Source: Legionella sp. (lineage in GTDB: Bacteria; Pseudomonadota; Gammaproteobacteria; Legionellales; Legionellaceae). Taken from it: a stretch of 64,000 bases of DNA. The notes beneath the pieces are model-generated. The model was not told where the DNA came from, did no database searches, and saw nothing but the letters and a program-made list of their open reading frames with translations. The DNA lies in contig JAFKHV010000008.1 in the NCBI GenBank assembly GCA_017306715.1, positions 1-64,000 on the forward strand, given 5' to 3'. Positions 9,157 through 18,408 of the stretch are shown in pieces. Position numbers and translations under genes: made by a program. Every line of letters starts with the position of its first letter. The first letter of the stretch is position 1.

Positions 9157-12100
9157 ATGTTTACTCGCTTAATTGCCTGGTCGTTGCATAATCGCCTTTT
9201 GATTTTAGCCTTAACACTGGTTCTTTGTTTTTTTGGCGGTTACACCTTAAAACAAATGCCCGCCGATGTGTTTCCTGAATTTGCTCCACCACAGGTAGTG
9301 GTTCAAACAGAAGCACCAGGTATGGCAACGCAAGATGTCGAAACGCTCATTACCTATCCTTTGGAGAGTGCTATTAATGGCACTCCAGGGGTGGCCAGCG
9401 TACGTTCAAAAACTTCCGTGGGCTTATCTACAATTACGGTAGTCTTTGATGATAGAACTGATATCTACCGTAATCGACAACTCGTTAATGAACGTATTCA
9501 ACAAGTGAGCAACAGACTCCCACCCGGGGTTAATCCCCCTGTGATGCTTCCTGTGACCTCAGCCGTTGGCTGGCTTGTCAAATATGCCTTAATTAGTGAT
9601 ACGGCAAGTCCTGAAACATTACGCACGATTTCAGATTGGACTATCAGGCCTCGGATTTTGGCTTTAGGTGGAGTCGCATCAGTCGTGTCTATTGGTGGGG
9701 AGGTAAAACAATACCAGGTGCGATTGATTCCTGAACGCATGCTGGCTTACGGTATTACCATTGAAGAGGTTCGCCAAGCCTTAACTACCGCCAACCAAAA
9801 TGTGCCGGGTGCTTTTGTTAACCAGGCCGGTAGCGAACTTGTGGTTGGAACCATTGGACGAATCCAATCGTTAGAGGATATTCAAAAAACTGCCATTACG
9901 GTGCGAAAAGGAGTCCCTATCACCATCAATAACGTGGCCATCGTCACCTTTGGTGGTGAAATTAAACGCGGGGACGGTGCTTATAATGGAAAACCCGCGG
10001 TAATTGGCACGATTTCTAAAGCCTATGGTGCTGATACGGTGACAACAACTACCAAGGTAGAGCAGGCTTTAAACAACATAAACCATACACTGCCTGCGGG
10101 TGTTGCATTAAAAACCGAAGTCTTTCGCCAAGCTAATTTTATTGAGTCGGCTATTCATAATTTAACTAGGGCTCTTTTAGAGGGTGCCATTATTGTTATT
10201 GCCGTACTGTTTGTCTTTTTAATGAATTGGCGTGCTTCATTTATTACTTTTATTTCCATGCCCGTATCCTTTATTATTGGGATATTGGTATTACATTATT
10301 TTGGTATTGGAATTAATTCCATGACCTTAGGTGGGATGGCTATTGCCATTGGTGAGGTGGTGGATGATGGCATCATCACTGTGGAGAATGTGGTGCATCG
10401 TCTAAGAGTTAATAGTCAAGAAGCTCATCCTTTACCTGCCATTGAAGTCGTCTTTGACGCCGTGCTTGAGATTCGAGGCTCGGTTATTTACGCCACCATC
10501 ATTATTAGCCTCGTTTTTTTACCTATTTTCTTTCTATCAGGAATTGCTGAGCGCATTTTTAGTCCTTTAGCCATTGCTTATATTGCTTCTGTATTGGGCT
10601 CGCTTTTGGTGTCCATTACCGTGGTTCCTGCGCTGTGTTATCTCTTATTGGTTAGGGGGAAAGAGAAAATGGAGGATTCCGAGGTGAGTTTGCATGCTTT
10701 ATCGCAGCGCGAACGTCACTATCATGTTGGGCAAACAACTCAGCATGAGGGAGAGTCTGAAACACGCTTTGTTGTGTGGTTGAAAAGACATTTTTTAACT
10801 GTATTACATTGGTCTTTGGCACATCTTAAAGCAGTGGTTGCGATGTCACTGGCGGCTTTTTTATTTGCGCTTGCCTTGCTTCCTTTTTTTGGCACTTCGT
10901 TTTTACCTGAGTTTCATGAGGGAAATTTCATTGTAGCTATGAGTACCTTGCCAGGTACTTCCTTAGATGAGTCAATGCGCTTAGGACAACAAGTACAAAA
11001 AACGTTAATGAGCTATCCGCAAGTTATCTCGATTTCTCAACGCGCAGGACGAAGTGAATTGGATGAAGATGCGCTACCGCCGAATGTCAGTGAGTTTGAC
11101 GTACGTCTTGATTTTGGTAAAGACAAGTCTATGCCGCCTGATGAACTATTACGCCGCATTCGTGGGGATTTAGCTAATATTCCCGGGACTGTATTTAATG
11201 TCGGGCAATTTATTGCCCATCGCATGGATGAGGTATTATCTGGGGTTCGTGCGCAAGTGGCAGTGAAGTTATTTGGTGATAATTTATCAAAGTTAAATGA
11301 ACTGGGACAATCTTTAGAAACCGTCTTAAAATCTGTTCCAGGTGTGGTCGATGTCAATAAAGAGCAACAGATTAACGTCCCGCAATTAATTATTAAAATT
11401 GACCGTGAAAAAGCAGCACGATACGGTGTGAATGTGGGGCAAATTTCAGAAGATGTCCAGGTACTTTTAAATGGGGTTAGTGTATCAAGTGTGTTAGAGG
11501 GTCAGCGTACCTTTGATTTATATCTTCGCATGGATAAACCAGGTCGTGACAGCATTAAAGCCATTCAAAACATGCTTATAGATGCACATGGGCAGGCGGA
11601 GGGAAGTTTAAGTCAAATTCCATTACGTGCAGTAGCTGAAATTAAAGTAGAACCCCAACCTTTTGCGATTAATCGGGAAAATGTACAACGGTTATTAGTG
11701 ATTGGCTTTAACGTTCAGGGTCGTGATTTAGGCAGTGTAATTGCCGATGTAGAGCAAGAGGTTCAAGAAAAAATTAAATTGCCCGCAGGGTACTTTATTC
11801 AGTACGGAGGCCAATTTGAAAGCCAGCAACAGGCATCAAAAGTAATGTTTACTTTTGGTGCTTTGGTTATTTTTATTATGTTGGTGTTGCTGCATAAAGC
11901 CTTCGGCACATTTAGAGAGGCTTTATTGGTGATGTTTAATTTACCTTTGGCGTTAATCGGTGGGGTCATTTCGCTCTTTATCGCCAGTGGTGAAATGAGT
12001 GTGGCGGCCATGATTGGCTTTATCACTTTGTTTGGGATTGCCGCACGAAATGGGATTATTTTAGTGAGCCATTACAATCAATTGCGTTTGCAGGGTAAAA

Positions 12101-12372
12101 CGCTAGAGCAAGTAGTAATTGATGGCACCTTAGACCGATTAGTGCCTGTGTTGATGACAGCTGCCACCGCGGCACTAGGTCTTTTTCCACTACTTTGGGG
12201 ATCGCCTGCTGGAAAGGAGTTAGAGCGCCCTTTAGCCCAGGTATTGTTAGGCGGCTTATTAACTTCAACTGTACTCAATATGTTTGTAGTCCCGACAGTC
12301 TATAATGCCATTGAAAAATGGCGAGAAAAACGAAACTATTTAAAGGATACTCAATCAGGAGAAACATCATGA
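9157..12372 (+). CDS. helA: RND-family heavy-metal efflux pump (CzcA/HelA type)
   Basis: The 1071-residue inner-membrane proton/metal antiporter is of full length, with twelve hydrophobic segments and two large periplasmic loops. The TM4 motif reads AIGEVVDDGIITVENVVHRL, carrying the conserved acidic residues that relay protons. It differs from the classical CusA (AIGxMVDAA) and CzcA (DFGxxxDGA) signatures, so metal specificity should not be taken from the name. The gene starts immediately after the helB stop, and its own stop overlaps the next gene. Together with helC and helB it spans both membranes. Confidence 0.9.
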   Translation: MFTRLIAWSLHNRLLILALTLVLCFFGGYTLKQMPADVFPEFAPPQVVVQTEAPGMATQDVETLITYPLESAINGTPGVASVRSKTSVGLSTITVVFDDRTDIYRNRQLVNERIQQVSNRLPPGVNPPVMLPVTSAVGWLVKYALISDTASPETLRTISDWTIRPRILALGGVASVVSIGGEVKQYQVRLIPERMLAYGITIEEVRQALTTANQNVPGAFVNQAGSELVVGTIGRIQSLEDIQKTAITVRKGVPITINNVAIVTFGGEIKRGDGAYNGKPAVIGTISKAYGADTVTTTTKVEQALNNINHTLPAGVALKTEVFRQANFIESAIHNLTRALLEGAIIVIAVLFVFLMNWRASFITFISMPVSFIIGILVLHYFGIGINSMTLGGMAIAIGEVVDDGIITVENVVHRLRVNSQEAHPLPAIEVVFDAVLEIRGSVIYATIIISLVFLPIFFLSGIAERIFSPLAIAYIASVLGSLLVSITVVPALCYLLLVRGKEKMEDSEVSLHALSQRERHYHVGQTTQHEGESETRFVVWLKRHFLTVLHWSLAHLKAVVAMSLAAFLFALALLPFFGTSFLPEFHEGNFIVAMSTLPGTSLDESMRLGQQVQKTLMSYPQVISISQRAGRSELDEDALPPNVSEFDVRLDFGKDKSMPPDELLRRIRGDLANIPGTVFNVGQFIAHRMDEVLSGVRAQVAVKLFGDNLSKLNELGQSLETVLKSVPGVVDVNKEQQINVPQLIIKIDREKAARYGVNVGQISEDVQVLLNGVSVSSVLEGQRTFDLYLRMDKPGRDSIKAIQNMLIDAHGQAEGSLSQIPLRAVAEIKVEPQPFAINRENVQRLLVIGFNVQGRDLGSVIADVEQEVQEKIKLPAGYFIQYGGQFESQQQASKVMFTFGALVIFIMLVLLHKAFGTFREALLVMFNLPLALIGGVISLFIASGEMSVAAMIGFITLFGIAARNGIILVSHYNQLRLQGKTLEQVVIDGTLDRLVPVLMTAATAALGLFPLLWGSPAGKELERPLAQVLLGGLLTSTVLNMFVVPTVYNAIEKWREKRNYLKDTQSGETS

Positions 12373-12818
12373 AACAACTGCAATACAATAGAAAATCGGC
12401 ATGGATTAGTTTGATAATGAGTCTTTTTATTTGGACGATATCCTTAGGGCTTTTTGCCAATACCACTGAAACCACTAAAGCAGCTATTCCATCTACCACC
12501 CCTGCTATTTGGAAAGCTATTGATGAACAGAGTGCATCGATTAATCAGGCATTAAAGGAAAATCAATTAACATCGATTCATGAGCATGCATTTGCCATCC
12601 GAGATTTAGTGAATGCACTACCAGCTTTAAGTAAGGACTTATCAGGTGAGCAAAAAACAACATTGCAAAATAATTTAGGTTATGTCGCGCAGTTAGCCAC
12701 TCGCATGGATAAAACGGGTGATGCAAACGATAAAGAGGGCACACAAGCCAATTGGGATAAATTGCAAAAGATATTGGCTCAATTACGTGTACTCTATCCG
12801 ACTCCGCAGTCAACTTAA
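12369..12818 (+). CDS. Small secreted helical protein of unknown function in the metal operon
   Basis: This 149-residue protein has an N-terminal signal peptide (hydrophobic WISLIMSLFIWTISLGLFA) followed by a soluble, mostly helical domain with no Cys and a few His (IHEHAFAIRD near residue 75). The ATG overlaps the helA stop by four bases, so it is coupled to the pump genes. A periplasmic accessory or metal-buffering role is plausible by position only. I do not recognise the family. Confidence 0.7.
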   Translation: MKQLQYNRKSAWISLIMSLFIWTISLGLFANTTETTKAAIPSTTPAIWKAIDEQSASINQALKENQLTSIHEHAFAIRDLVNALPALSKDLSGEQKTTLQNNLGYVAQLATRMDKTGDANDKEGTQANWDKLQKILAQLRVLYPTPQST

Positions 12819-12828
12819 GGCTTACTTT

Positions 12829-14274
12829 ATGAAGTTATTTAATTGTTTTCAAGGAATACTATTCAGTACTGTGGTTTTAGGACAGGCTCTTGCAAACCAA
12901 GAGTCTATACCTCATAAAACGAACGAACCTACCGTATTACTGATTAAAAAATTCCAAACCGAAGTGGATGGTAAGTCAACAGAGCTGTTTCGTGTTGAGC
13001 AACCTGATGGGACCTGGGGGTATCATGGAGTAAAGGGTCAAATATTTGATGCTATTGTAAAAAATCAAACGGATAAGCCTACCGTATTACATTGGCACGG
13101 GCTTATTGTCCCTAATGATCAAGATGGGGTGCCTTACGTGACTCAAGCACCTATTCCTCCTGGTGGAGAATATCATTATCACTTCTTGCTCCAGCAATCC
13201 GGGACTTATTGGATGCATTCGCACCATGATTTACAGGTTCAACAATTTTTATCAGCACCTCTAATTATCTCTGATCCTAAAGACAAAATGAGTGATAAAG
13301 AAGTTACCTTATTCATCGGTGATTTTAGTTATAAAAAACCAGAAGTTATTTTAAGCGAGTTAAAGAAAGGGCAAATGACCCACATGCATCATGGCAGCGG
13401 GACGGCTTCTATGTCTACGGATTCCGCAAATGCTGATTTAAATGACGTCAGTTACGATGCGTTTTTAACCAATTATAAAACTTTAAAAAATCCAGAAATC
13501 GTACCTATTCATCCAGGAGATAAAATTCGATTACGTTTTATTGCTGGATCTGCGATGTCTAATTTTTTCATCAATACGGGCATCTTAAAGGGGGAAGCGA
13601 TTGCTCTCGATGGTCAACCGATTAAGCCTGTACAATCCAATCAATTTCAACTGGCGGTTGGACAGCGCCTTGATGTTCTAGTGACTATTCCCCAAGGTGA
13701 AACAGCGTATCCCATTCTTGCTCAGGGAGAAGGGACTGACATGCAAACCGGTTTAATACTGGCAACGCCCAAAGCGATTATTCCTAACCTTAGTGAAAAA
13801 AATTCAAGTAGAGCTGGGGCTTTAAATTATGACCAAGAAATTAATTTTAAGGCATTAAATCCTATGCCAGTTCAATCCCCAGGCCAAACTCTAATGGTTA
13901 ATCTAGAGGGCGATATGATGCGCTATGTATGGACCATTAATAACCAAAAATGGCCTGAAATCAAACCGCTAATTGTTCAAAATAATAAGCGTGTGGAACT
14001 TGTCTTTAACAATAAAACAACAATGGCTCATCCCATGCATTTGCATGGCCATGTCTTTGAAGTGACTGAGATTGATGGCAAAAAGATAAGTAATGGCTTA
14101 ATGCACGATACGGTCTTGGTGTTGCCGAAATCAACAGTGAAAGTTCAATTCGATACCGATAATCCGGGAAATTGGATGATGCACTGCCATATGCTATATC
14201 ACCAAGAGACAGGAATGATGACGATTATGAATTATCAGGGTATTAAAATGCCAGACTTAACAATGCATCATTAA
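12829..14274 (+). CDS. Periplasmic multicopper oxidase
   Basis: The 481-residue protein has a signal sequence and all four copper-ligand motifs: HWHG (His88, His90), YWMHSHHD (His130, His132), HPMHLHGH (about 402-409) and HCHMLYHQETGM (Cys453, His454, His458, Met463). Enzymes of this kind oxidise periplasmic Cu(I) to the less toxic Cu(II). A Met/His segment (QMTHMHHGSG, near residue 188) could bind substrate copper. The start at 12829 sits 10 bases after the previous stop; earlier starts read into the upstream gene. It complements the CopA and Hel pumps. Confidence 0.9.
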   Translation: MKLFNCFQGILFSTVVLGQALANQESIPHKTNEPTVLLIKKFQTEVDGKSTELFRVEQPDGTWGYHGVKGQIFDAIVKNQTDKPTVLHWHGLIVPNDQDGVPYVTQAPIPPGGEYHYHFLLQQSGTYWMHSHHDLQVQQFLSAPLIISDPKDKMSDKEVTLFIGDFSYKKPEVILSELKKGQMTHMHHGSGTASMSTDSANADLNDVSYDAFLTNYKTLKNPEIVPIHPGDKIRLRFIAGSAMSNFFINTGILKGEAIALDGQPIKPVQSNQFQLAVGQRLDVLVTIPQGETAYPILAQGEGTDMQTGLILATPKAIIPNLSEKNSSRAGALNYDQEINFKALNPMPVQSPGQTLMVNLEGDMMRYVWTINNQKWPEIKPLIVQNNKRVELVFNNKTTMAHPMHLHGHVFEVTEIDGKKISNGLMHDTVLVLPKSTVKVQFDTDNPGNWMMHCHMLYHQETGMMTIMNYQGIKMPDLTMHH

Positions 14275-14333
14275 TCAAAAAAGGTTTGAGTAATTGTTAT
14301 GAAGAAAAATCTGTTTATCCGTGGGGAGAATTT

Positions 14334-14942
14334 ATGAGCTGTGAATGTCAGCAAGCTACGACTGTTACAGACAAAAAAGTTTTAATAATTGCGTTAATAC
14401 TCAATTTTATTATGTTTGTTATAGGTTTAATTGCTGGAATTATAGCTCAGTCTACTGGGCTCATCGCCGACTCTTTAGATATGCTTACTGATGCCTCTGC
14501 GTACTCGATAGCCCTTCTAGCAATAGGTCGAAGTGTGCGTTTCAAAGAAAATAGTGCTTTAGTAAGTGGCGGATTTGTATTTATTCTTGGCATCGGGGTA
14601 TTAATTGATGTTGGTCGAAGGGCTTTTTTGGGTAGTGCTCCAGAGAGTGTTATTATAATAACTATTGCCTGTATTTCTCTCTTGGTAAATAGTGTGGTTT
14701 TATATTTACTGCGTCGATTCAGAAAAGGAGAGATCCACTTGCATGCAACCTGGATTTTTACTCGTGCAGATGTTATTGCCAATCTCGGTGTCATTTTATC
14801 TGGAGGATTGATAATATTCACCAAGTCTCGTTATCCGGATCTAATCGTCGGTTGTGCTATTGCCTTGTATATAATAAAAGAAGCTTTTGAAATCTTTGGT
14901 GTGTATCGAACATCGCAACCAATTTCCAATAAATCAAATTAA
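14334..14942 (+). CDS. Short cation-diffusion-facilitator (CDF) transporter
   Basis: This 202-residue membrane protein has six hydrophobic segments. TM2 holds the metal-site pattern D-SLDMLTDA and TM5 has RADVIANLG, matching CDF site A aspartates. The C-terminal cytoplasmic domain usual in CDF exporters is missing, so the protein is of the short type. The N-terminus has a CECQ pair. The ATG follows GGGGAGAA at 14322. It is the last gene of the copper operon, 59 bases after the oxidase stop, and likely exports a divalent cation. Confidence 0.75.
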   Translation: MSCECQQATTVTDKKVLIIALILNFIMFVIGLIAGIIAQSTGLIADSLDMLTDASAYSIALLAIGRSVRFKENSALVSGGFVFILGIGVLIDVGRRAFLGSAPESVIIITIACISLLVNSVVLYLLRRFRKGEIHLHATWIFTRADVIANLGVILSGGLIIFTKSRYPDLIVGCAIALYIIKEAFEIFGVYRTSQPISNKSN

Positions 14943-15279
14943 TGTGATTTTCTGTACCAGATAATCACTGTTCCAAACATGCTGTCCTCGGATGTACATG
15001 ATTTTAAATACTGGGGTAAAGAAACCTGATAATAAATAATGAATCACATACACGCAATTAACTGCGCTAAAAAAACAAAAACATCAATAAAAGACAAATA
15101 AAAAAGAGATCAGAGTACTAATCGCCATCATACCTAACTAGAAGTTCTACCACACACCACGCAGTATAAATTGCTTAAGTACAAAACAATAACTTATTGA
15201 TATATATGAATTTTATTATAAATAGTGCTGTTTTTGTTTTTCTAATTTTAAATTTATCCTTTTTTAAAGGAATAACTCT
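14943..15279. other. Intergenic region, no gene seen
   Basis: The stretch is AT-rich with no supported coding frame. A frame from 15197 to 15403 overlaps the operator-like repeats and has no ribosome binding site, so I do not call it a gene. Confidence 0.4.
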
Positions 15280-15420
15280 TGTTTACAGTAGTAAACAGGA
15301 TTCAATGCAAAACACCCTGATATCATTGGTCAATTACGTTTCGTGTAAACAAGAATTAAATTTGTTTACAATAGAAAACATATTGTTTACATTAGTATAC
15401 TGAGAAAACAATGGTAAACA
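15280..15420. repeat. Cluster of TGTTTAC/GTAAACA operator-like repeats
   Basis: Site 1 is a perfect 7-4-7 dyad, TGTTTAC-AGTA-GTAAACA (15280-15297). Site 2 (15363-15380) has one mismatch and site 3 (15384-15401) is more degenerate. Single half sites lie at 15345-15351 and 15414-15420. Sites 2 and 3 are spaced 21 bases, two helical turns, so proteins would bind on one face. They precede the RHH gene by 38 bases and are probably its operators; plasmid iterons are an alternative. Confidence 0.6.
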
Positions 15421-15457
15421 CATTTATAGTAAATTAAGTAATCATATAGGATAAATA

Positions 15458-15904
15458 ATGACAGTGGTTTCAACCCGATTATCACCGAAAGAATTGGATT
15501 ACCTCACAAGAATTGCCTCTGAAAACAAGATGCGTAAAGGAGGATCTGATGAATTATCATTAGGGAAAGCTTTGAATGAATTGGTTCGCTGGTGTCATTT
15601 AAATCGTATCGACATTAATTCTAATCACAATGCCGTAAACGATGATATTAAAAAAATGATAGAACAAATCCATGTGGCAATTCCTCATCTAATGTATCTT
15701 ACTCGATTACAAACCGTTTTATTAAGTGATGGTATTCCAGAAGAAAAAATTACGCGTAGTCGAGCGCAAACGTTAGATTACATCAACAAAACATGTGGTG
15801 ATTTACAAAATATAAATTACGATTTGGTTCGATTTTCAATGAATGATATTGGTCTGAAAACACTTCCTGTTAACAAAGATAAGACACTATGGAAATTACC
15901 CTAG
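15458..15904 (+). CDS. Ribbon-helix-helix-like DNA-binding protein
   Basis: The 148-residue protein begins with a predicted strand (VVSTRLS) and two helices (PKELDYLTRIASENK, SLGKALNELVRWC), the layout of an RHH/CopG DNA-binding domain. The remainder is helical, with no recognised domain. The cluster of repeats just upstream argues that it represses itself. A relaxosome accessory (MobC-like) or partition role is possible, but no mobilisation relaxase is adjacent. It is followed by a broken resolvase. Confidence 0.5.
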   Translation: MTVVSTRLSPKELDYLTRIASENKMRKGGSDELSLGKALNELVRWCHLNRIDINSNHNAVNDDIKKMIEQIHVAIPHLMYLTRLQTVLLSDGIPEEKITRSRAQTLDYINKTCGDLQNINYDLVRFSMNDIGLKTLPVNKDKTLWKLP

Positions 15905-15976
15905 ACATGGGAAAAATACAGCAAGTAAGATTAATACAATTGCCAAAAATGATGGTGTTAAATTTGACATAACTGT

Positions 15977-16556
15977 ATGAAAATTGGCTATGCTCGTATT
16001 TCAACGAAAGATCAATCGTTAAATATGCAAATTGAAGATCTGAAAAAAGCAGGTTGTGTGCAAATTCATGAAGAAATCGCAAGTGGTGCAAAAACTGCGC
16101 GACCTATTCTTGATGAGATTATGCGTAATTTACGTGAAGGGGACACCTTGGTAATTTGGAAACTCTACAGAAATTTAGCACACCTTATTCAATTAACTAC
16201 AAAATTAGTTGAAAGAAAAGTGGGTTGATAAGCTTGAACGATCCAATTGATACCACAACACCACAAGGGAGGTTGGTTTTTGGTATCTTTGCCTCCCTTG
16301 CCGAGTTTGAACGCGAATTAATTCGTGAGCGTACGCAAGCAGGATTAAATTCTGCGCGAGCTCGTGGTCGAAAAGGTGGGCGGCCTAAAGGCATGTCAAA
16401 ATTAGCGATAGAAAAAGCTGTTATTGCCGAGGCACTCTATAAAGATGGACTATTCCTGTACAAAAAATTGTAGAACAATTAGGTATTTCAAAAACCACTT
16501 TATATCTATATCTCAAGTATCGCAATGTAAAAATTGGAAATTATAAAAATAATTAA
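15977..16556 (+). pseudogene. Broken serine resolvase
   Basis: The first frame (15977-16228) starts MKIGYARISTKDQSLNMQ with the catalytic Ser9. It then degrades: KLDRLxRS of the family reads KLYRNLAHL. A frameshift near 16225 leads into TPQGRLVFGIFASLAEFERE and RERTQAGL. A second shift near 16455 continues as IPVQKIVEQLGISKTTLYLY, the C-terminal helix-turn-helix, ending at 16556. Two frameshifts and loss of conserved residues make it inactive. It is related to the intact tnpR at 53840. Confidence 0.85.
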
Positions 16557-16580
16557 ACAATCTATCTAGCTGAGTTAACT

Positions 16581-17066
16581 ATGACAATTATTATAAGAAC
16601 AATGCAGTCTTCTGATTGGAATGAAGTTAAAAATATTTATTTAGAAGGCATAATCACTCAAAATGCAGCTTTTCAAACAGATGCCCCAGCGTGGCAGGAG
16701 TGGAATAAAACGCATTTAACCACCTGTAGATTTGTAGCATTATCAACGCAAATAGTGGGGTGGGCAATGCTAAGTCCCATATCAAATCGTTGTGTATATT
16801 CTGGAGTAGCTGAAGTTAGTATCTATGTGTCTAAATGTAATCAAAATCGAGGTGTTGGCAGTTTACTTCTTTCGAAAGTTATTTCTGAATCAGAAAAAAA
16901 TGAAATATGGACATTGGAAGCTGGAATCTTCCCTGAAAATTCAGCAAGTCTAGCCCTTCATAAAAAACTTGGTTTTCGTGAAATTGGTTTTAGAGAAAAA
17001 TTAGGTCAGTTAAATGGTGTTTGGAGAGACGTTATATTATTAGAGCGTAGAAGCAAACTATTTTAA
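16581..17066 (+). CDS. arsN: GNAT N-acetyltransferase, ArsN/PAT-like
   Basis: This 161-residue GNAT enzyme resembles phosphinothricin acetyltransferases (WQEWNKTH near residue 38; acetyl-CoA loop QNRGVGSLLLSKV near 94; FPENSASLALHKKLGFREIG near 117). Members linked to ars operons are called ArsN and acetylate arsenical amino acids. Its position directly upstream of arsR on the same strand supports this role here. It has its own upstream region after the resolvase relic. The substrate remains an inference. Confidence 0.7.
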   Translation: MTIIIRTMQSSDWNEVKNIYLEGIITQNAAFQTDAPAWQEWNKTHLTTCRFVALSTQIVGWAMLSPISNRCVYSGVAEVSIYVSKCNQNRGVGSLLLSKVISESEKNEIWTLEAGIFPENSASLALHKKLGFREIGFREKLGQLNGVWRDVILLERRSKLF

Positions 17067-17108
17067 TGAATTTAAATAGAGCATTTTTGGATTGCGATGC
17101 TAATGCGT

Positions 17109-17142
17109 TTGACTAAATCTAACAATTCTACTATTCTAGAAT
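17109..17142 (+). promoter_or_regulatory. arsR promoter/operator, apparently leaderless
   Basis: TTGACT (17109-17114), a 17-base spacer and TATTCT (17132-17137) put the transcription start close to the ATG at 17144. No ribosome binding site is possible between them. A perfect palindrome ATTCTAGAAT (17133-17142) overlaps the -10 box and is the likely ArsR site. The same arrangement is found at 57-85. Confidence 0.7.
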
Positions 17143-17143
17143 T

Positions 17144-17509
17144 ATGGACATAAAAGAATCTATAAAAATATTTGATACCCTTTCGCAAGAAACTCGTTTG
17201 CAAGTGTTTCGATTACTTGTGCAGGCAGGACCTGAAGGGTTGTCAGCAAGTGCAATCGGCGATGAATTAGGTATCTTACATAATACCTTATCTTTTCATC
17301 TAAGCCATTTGTCTAATTCTGAAATTGTAACCTCTTGCCGTAAAGGGCGTTATGTTTTTTATTCAGCAAATTTTGAATTAATGCGAGATTTCATCGCGTT
17401 TATGGTTCAGGATTGTTGCAGTAAACAACAAGTTAAAATTCAACAAACTGATACAAAAAATTGTCTCGTTATTGAATTAAATAATTGTTGTCCTTCTACA
17501 AAGGAGTAA
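17144..17509 (+). CDS. arsR: ArsR-family arsenic-responsive repressor
   Basis: The 121-residue winged-helix protein has the recognition region LSASAIGDELGILHNTLSFH (residues 33-52). Cysteines at 65, 91, 92, 107, 115 and 116 are available to bind As(III); the adjacent pair 91-92 near the dimer helix resembles the C-terminal Cys site of some ArsR proteins and not the CVCDLC site of the plasmid R773 type. It heads arsI, arsC and acr3, with three bases between arsR and arsI, and is probably autoregulated. Confidence 0.9.
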   Translation: MDIKESIKIFDTLSQETRLQVFRLLVQAGPEGLSASAIGDELGILHNTLSFHLSHLSNSEIVTSCRKGRYVFYSANFELMRDFIAFMVQDCCSKQQVKIQQTDTKNCLVIELNNCCPSTKE

Positions 17510-17512
17510 ATC

Positions 17513-17983
17513 ATGAAACGTTTTCATATTCATATTGGCGTTAATAACCTTGCTGATAGCATCCGTTTCTATAATGCCCTGTTTGGAACCGAGCCCATCA
17601 AAGTGAAATCGGATTATGCCAAATGGATGTTGGAAGATCCACGCATCAATTTTGCAATTTCAACACGTGCTGGCAAATATGGTGTGGAACACTTAGGCAT
17701 TCAAGTAGATGGTGCTGATGAATTAGATGGATTAAGAAAACAATTTTCAGAAGCCAATATTTCAACCCATAGCGATGGTGAAACAACCTGTTGTTATGCC
17801 AAATCAGAGAAATCATGGGTCAATGACCCAAATGGAATCGCATGGGAAGCCTATCACACAATGCAGGATGTACAATTTTTTTCAGATGAAAAAACAACTG
17901 AAAGCTCTTGTTGCATGCCAGAAAAAAATACAACAACTTCTTGTTGTGATACAAAGGCAAAAACAACTGGATGCTGCGGCTGA
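17513..17983 (+). CDS. arsI: ArsI/CadI-family dioxygenase (C-As lyase)
   Basis: This 156-residue VOC-fold Fe(II) dioxygenase cleaves methyl or aryl groups from trivalent organoarsenicals. His5 or His7, His60 and Glu112 fit the iron ligands, and the pair Cys93-Cys94 (ETTCCYAKSEKSW) fits the substrate arsenic-binding vicinal cysteines of ArsI. The C-terminal tail adds three CC pairs (SSCC, TSCC, TGCCG), probably extra metalloid ligands. It is translated from an ATG three bases after arsR, and its stop overlaps arsC (TGATG). Confidence 0.85.
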   Translation: MKRFHIHIGVNNLADSIRFYNALFGTEPIKVKSDYAKWMLEDPRINFAISTRAGKYGVEHLGIQVDGADELDGLRKQFSEANISTHSDGETTCCYAKSEKSWVNDPNGIAWEAYHTMQDVQFFSDEKTTESSCCMPEKNTTTSCCDTKAKTTGCCG

Positions 17984-18408
17984 TGAATATTAAGCCTATT
18001 AGATTATTATTTCTTTGTACTGGTAATTCTTGCCGATCGATTATGGCCGAGGCTATAACCAATCACTACTCCAATGGTCGCTACCTAGCCTTTAGCGCGG
18101 GTAGTTTTCCGACTGGAAACGTACATCACAAAGCAATCGAAACGCTTATCAGTCATGGTATAAAACCAGAAGCACTTCATAGTAAATCCTGGAATGAATT
18201 TAAATCAGAGTCTATTGATTTAGTGATTACTGTCTGTGATCAAGCAGCTCGCGAAAGTTGTCCTATTTTCCCAGGTCACCCAAAGAAACTCCATTGGAGT
18301 ATTCCTGATCCTGCTAAAGCTGAAGGTTCTGAAATGGAAATCAATACCGCATTTGAGGCGGCATTTAATCAACTGAAACAACGGATAGAAATGGAGTTGC
18401 TATCATGA
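17983..18408 (+). CDS. arsC: Arsenate reductase, LMW-phosphatase (thioredoxin-coupled) type
   Basis: The 141-residue enzyme has the CX5R phosphatase-like loop CTGNSCR (Cys12 to Arg18). The later redox pair Cys85 and Cys92 ([15 protein letters not shown]) is the mark of the S. aureus-type ArsC that uses thioredoxin. It reduces As(V) to As(III) for Acr3 to export. I chose the ATG at 17983 overlapping the arsI stop; an upstream ATG at 17971 lies in arsI. The acr3 start overlaps its own stop. Confidence 0.9.
   Translation: MNIKPIRLLFLCTGNSCRSIMAEAITNHYSNGRYLAFSAGSFPTGNVHHKAIETLISHGIKPEALHSKSWNEFKSESIDLVITVCDQAARESCPIFPGHPKKLHWSIPDPAKAEGSEMEINTAFEAAFNQLKQRIEMELLS

Noticed and set aside
15197-15403. 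68-residue frame over the repeat cluster
   Set aside because: It has no ribosome binding site, overlaps the operator-like repeats and has a composition typical of AT-rich noncoding DNA.
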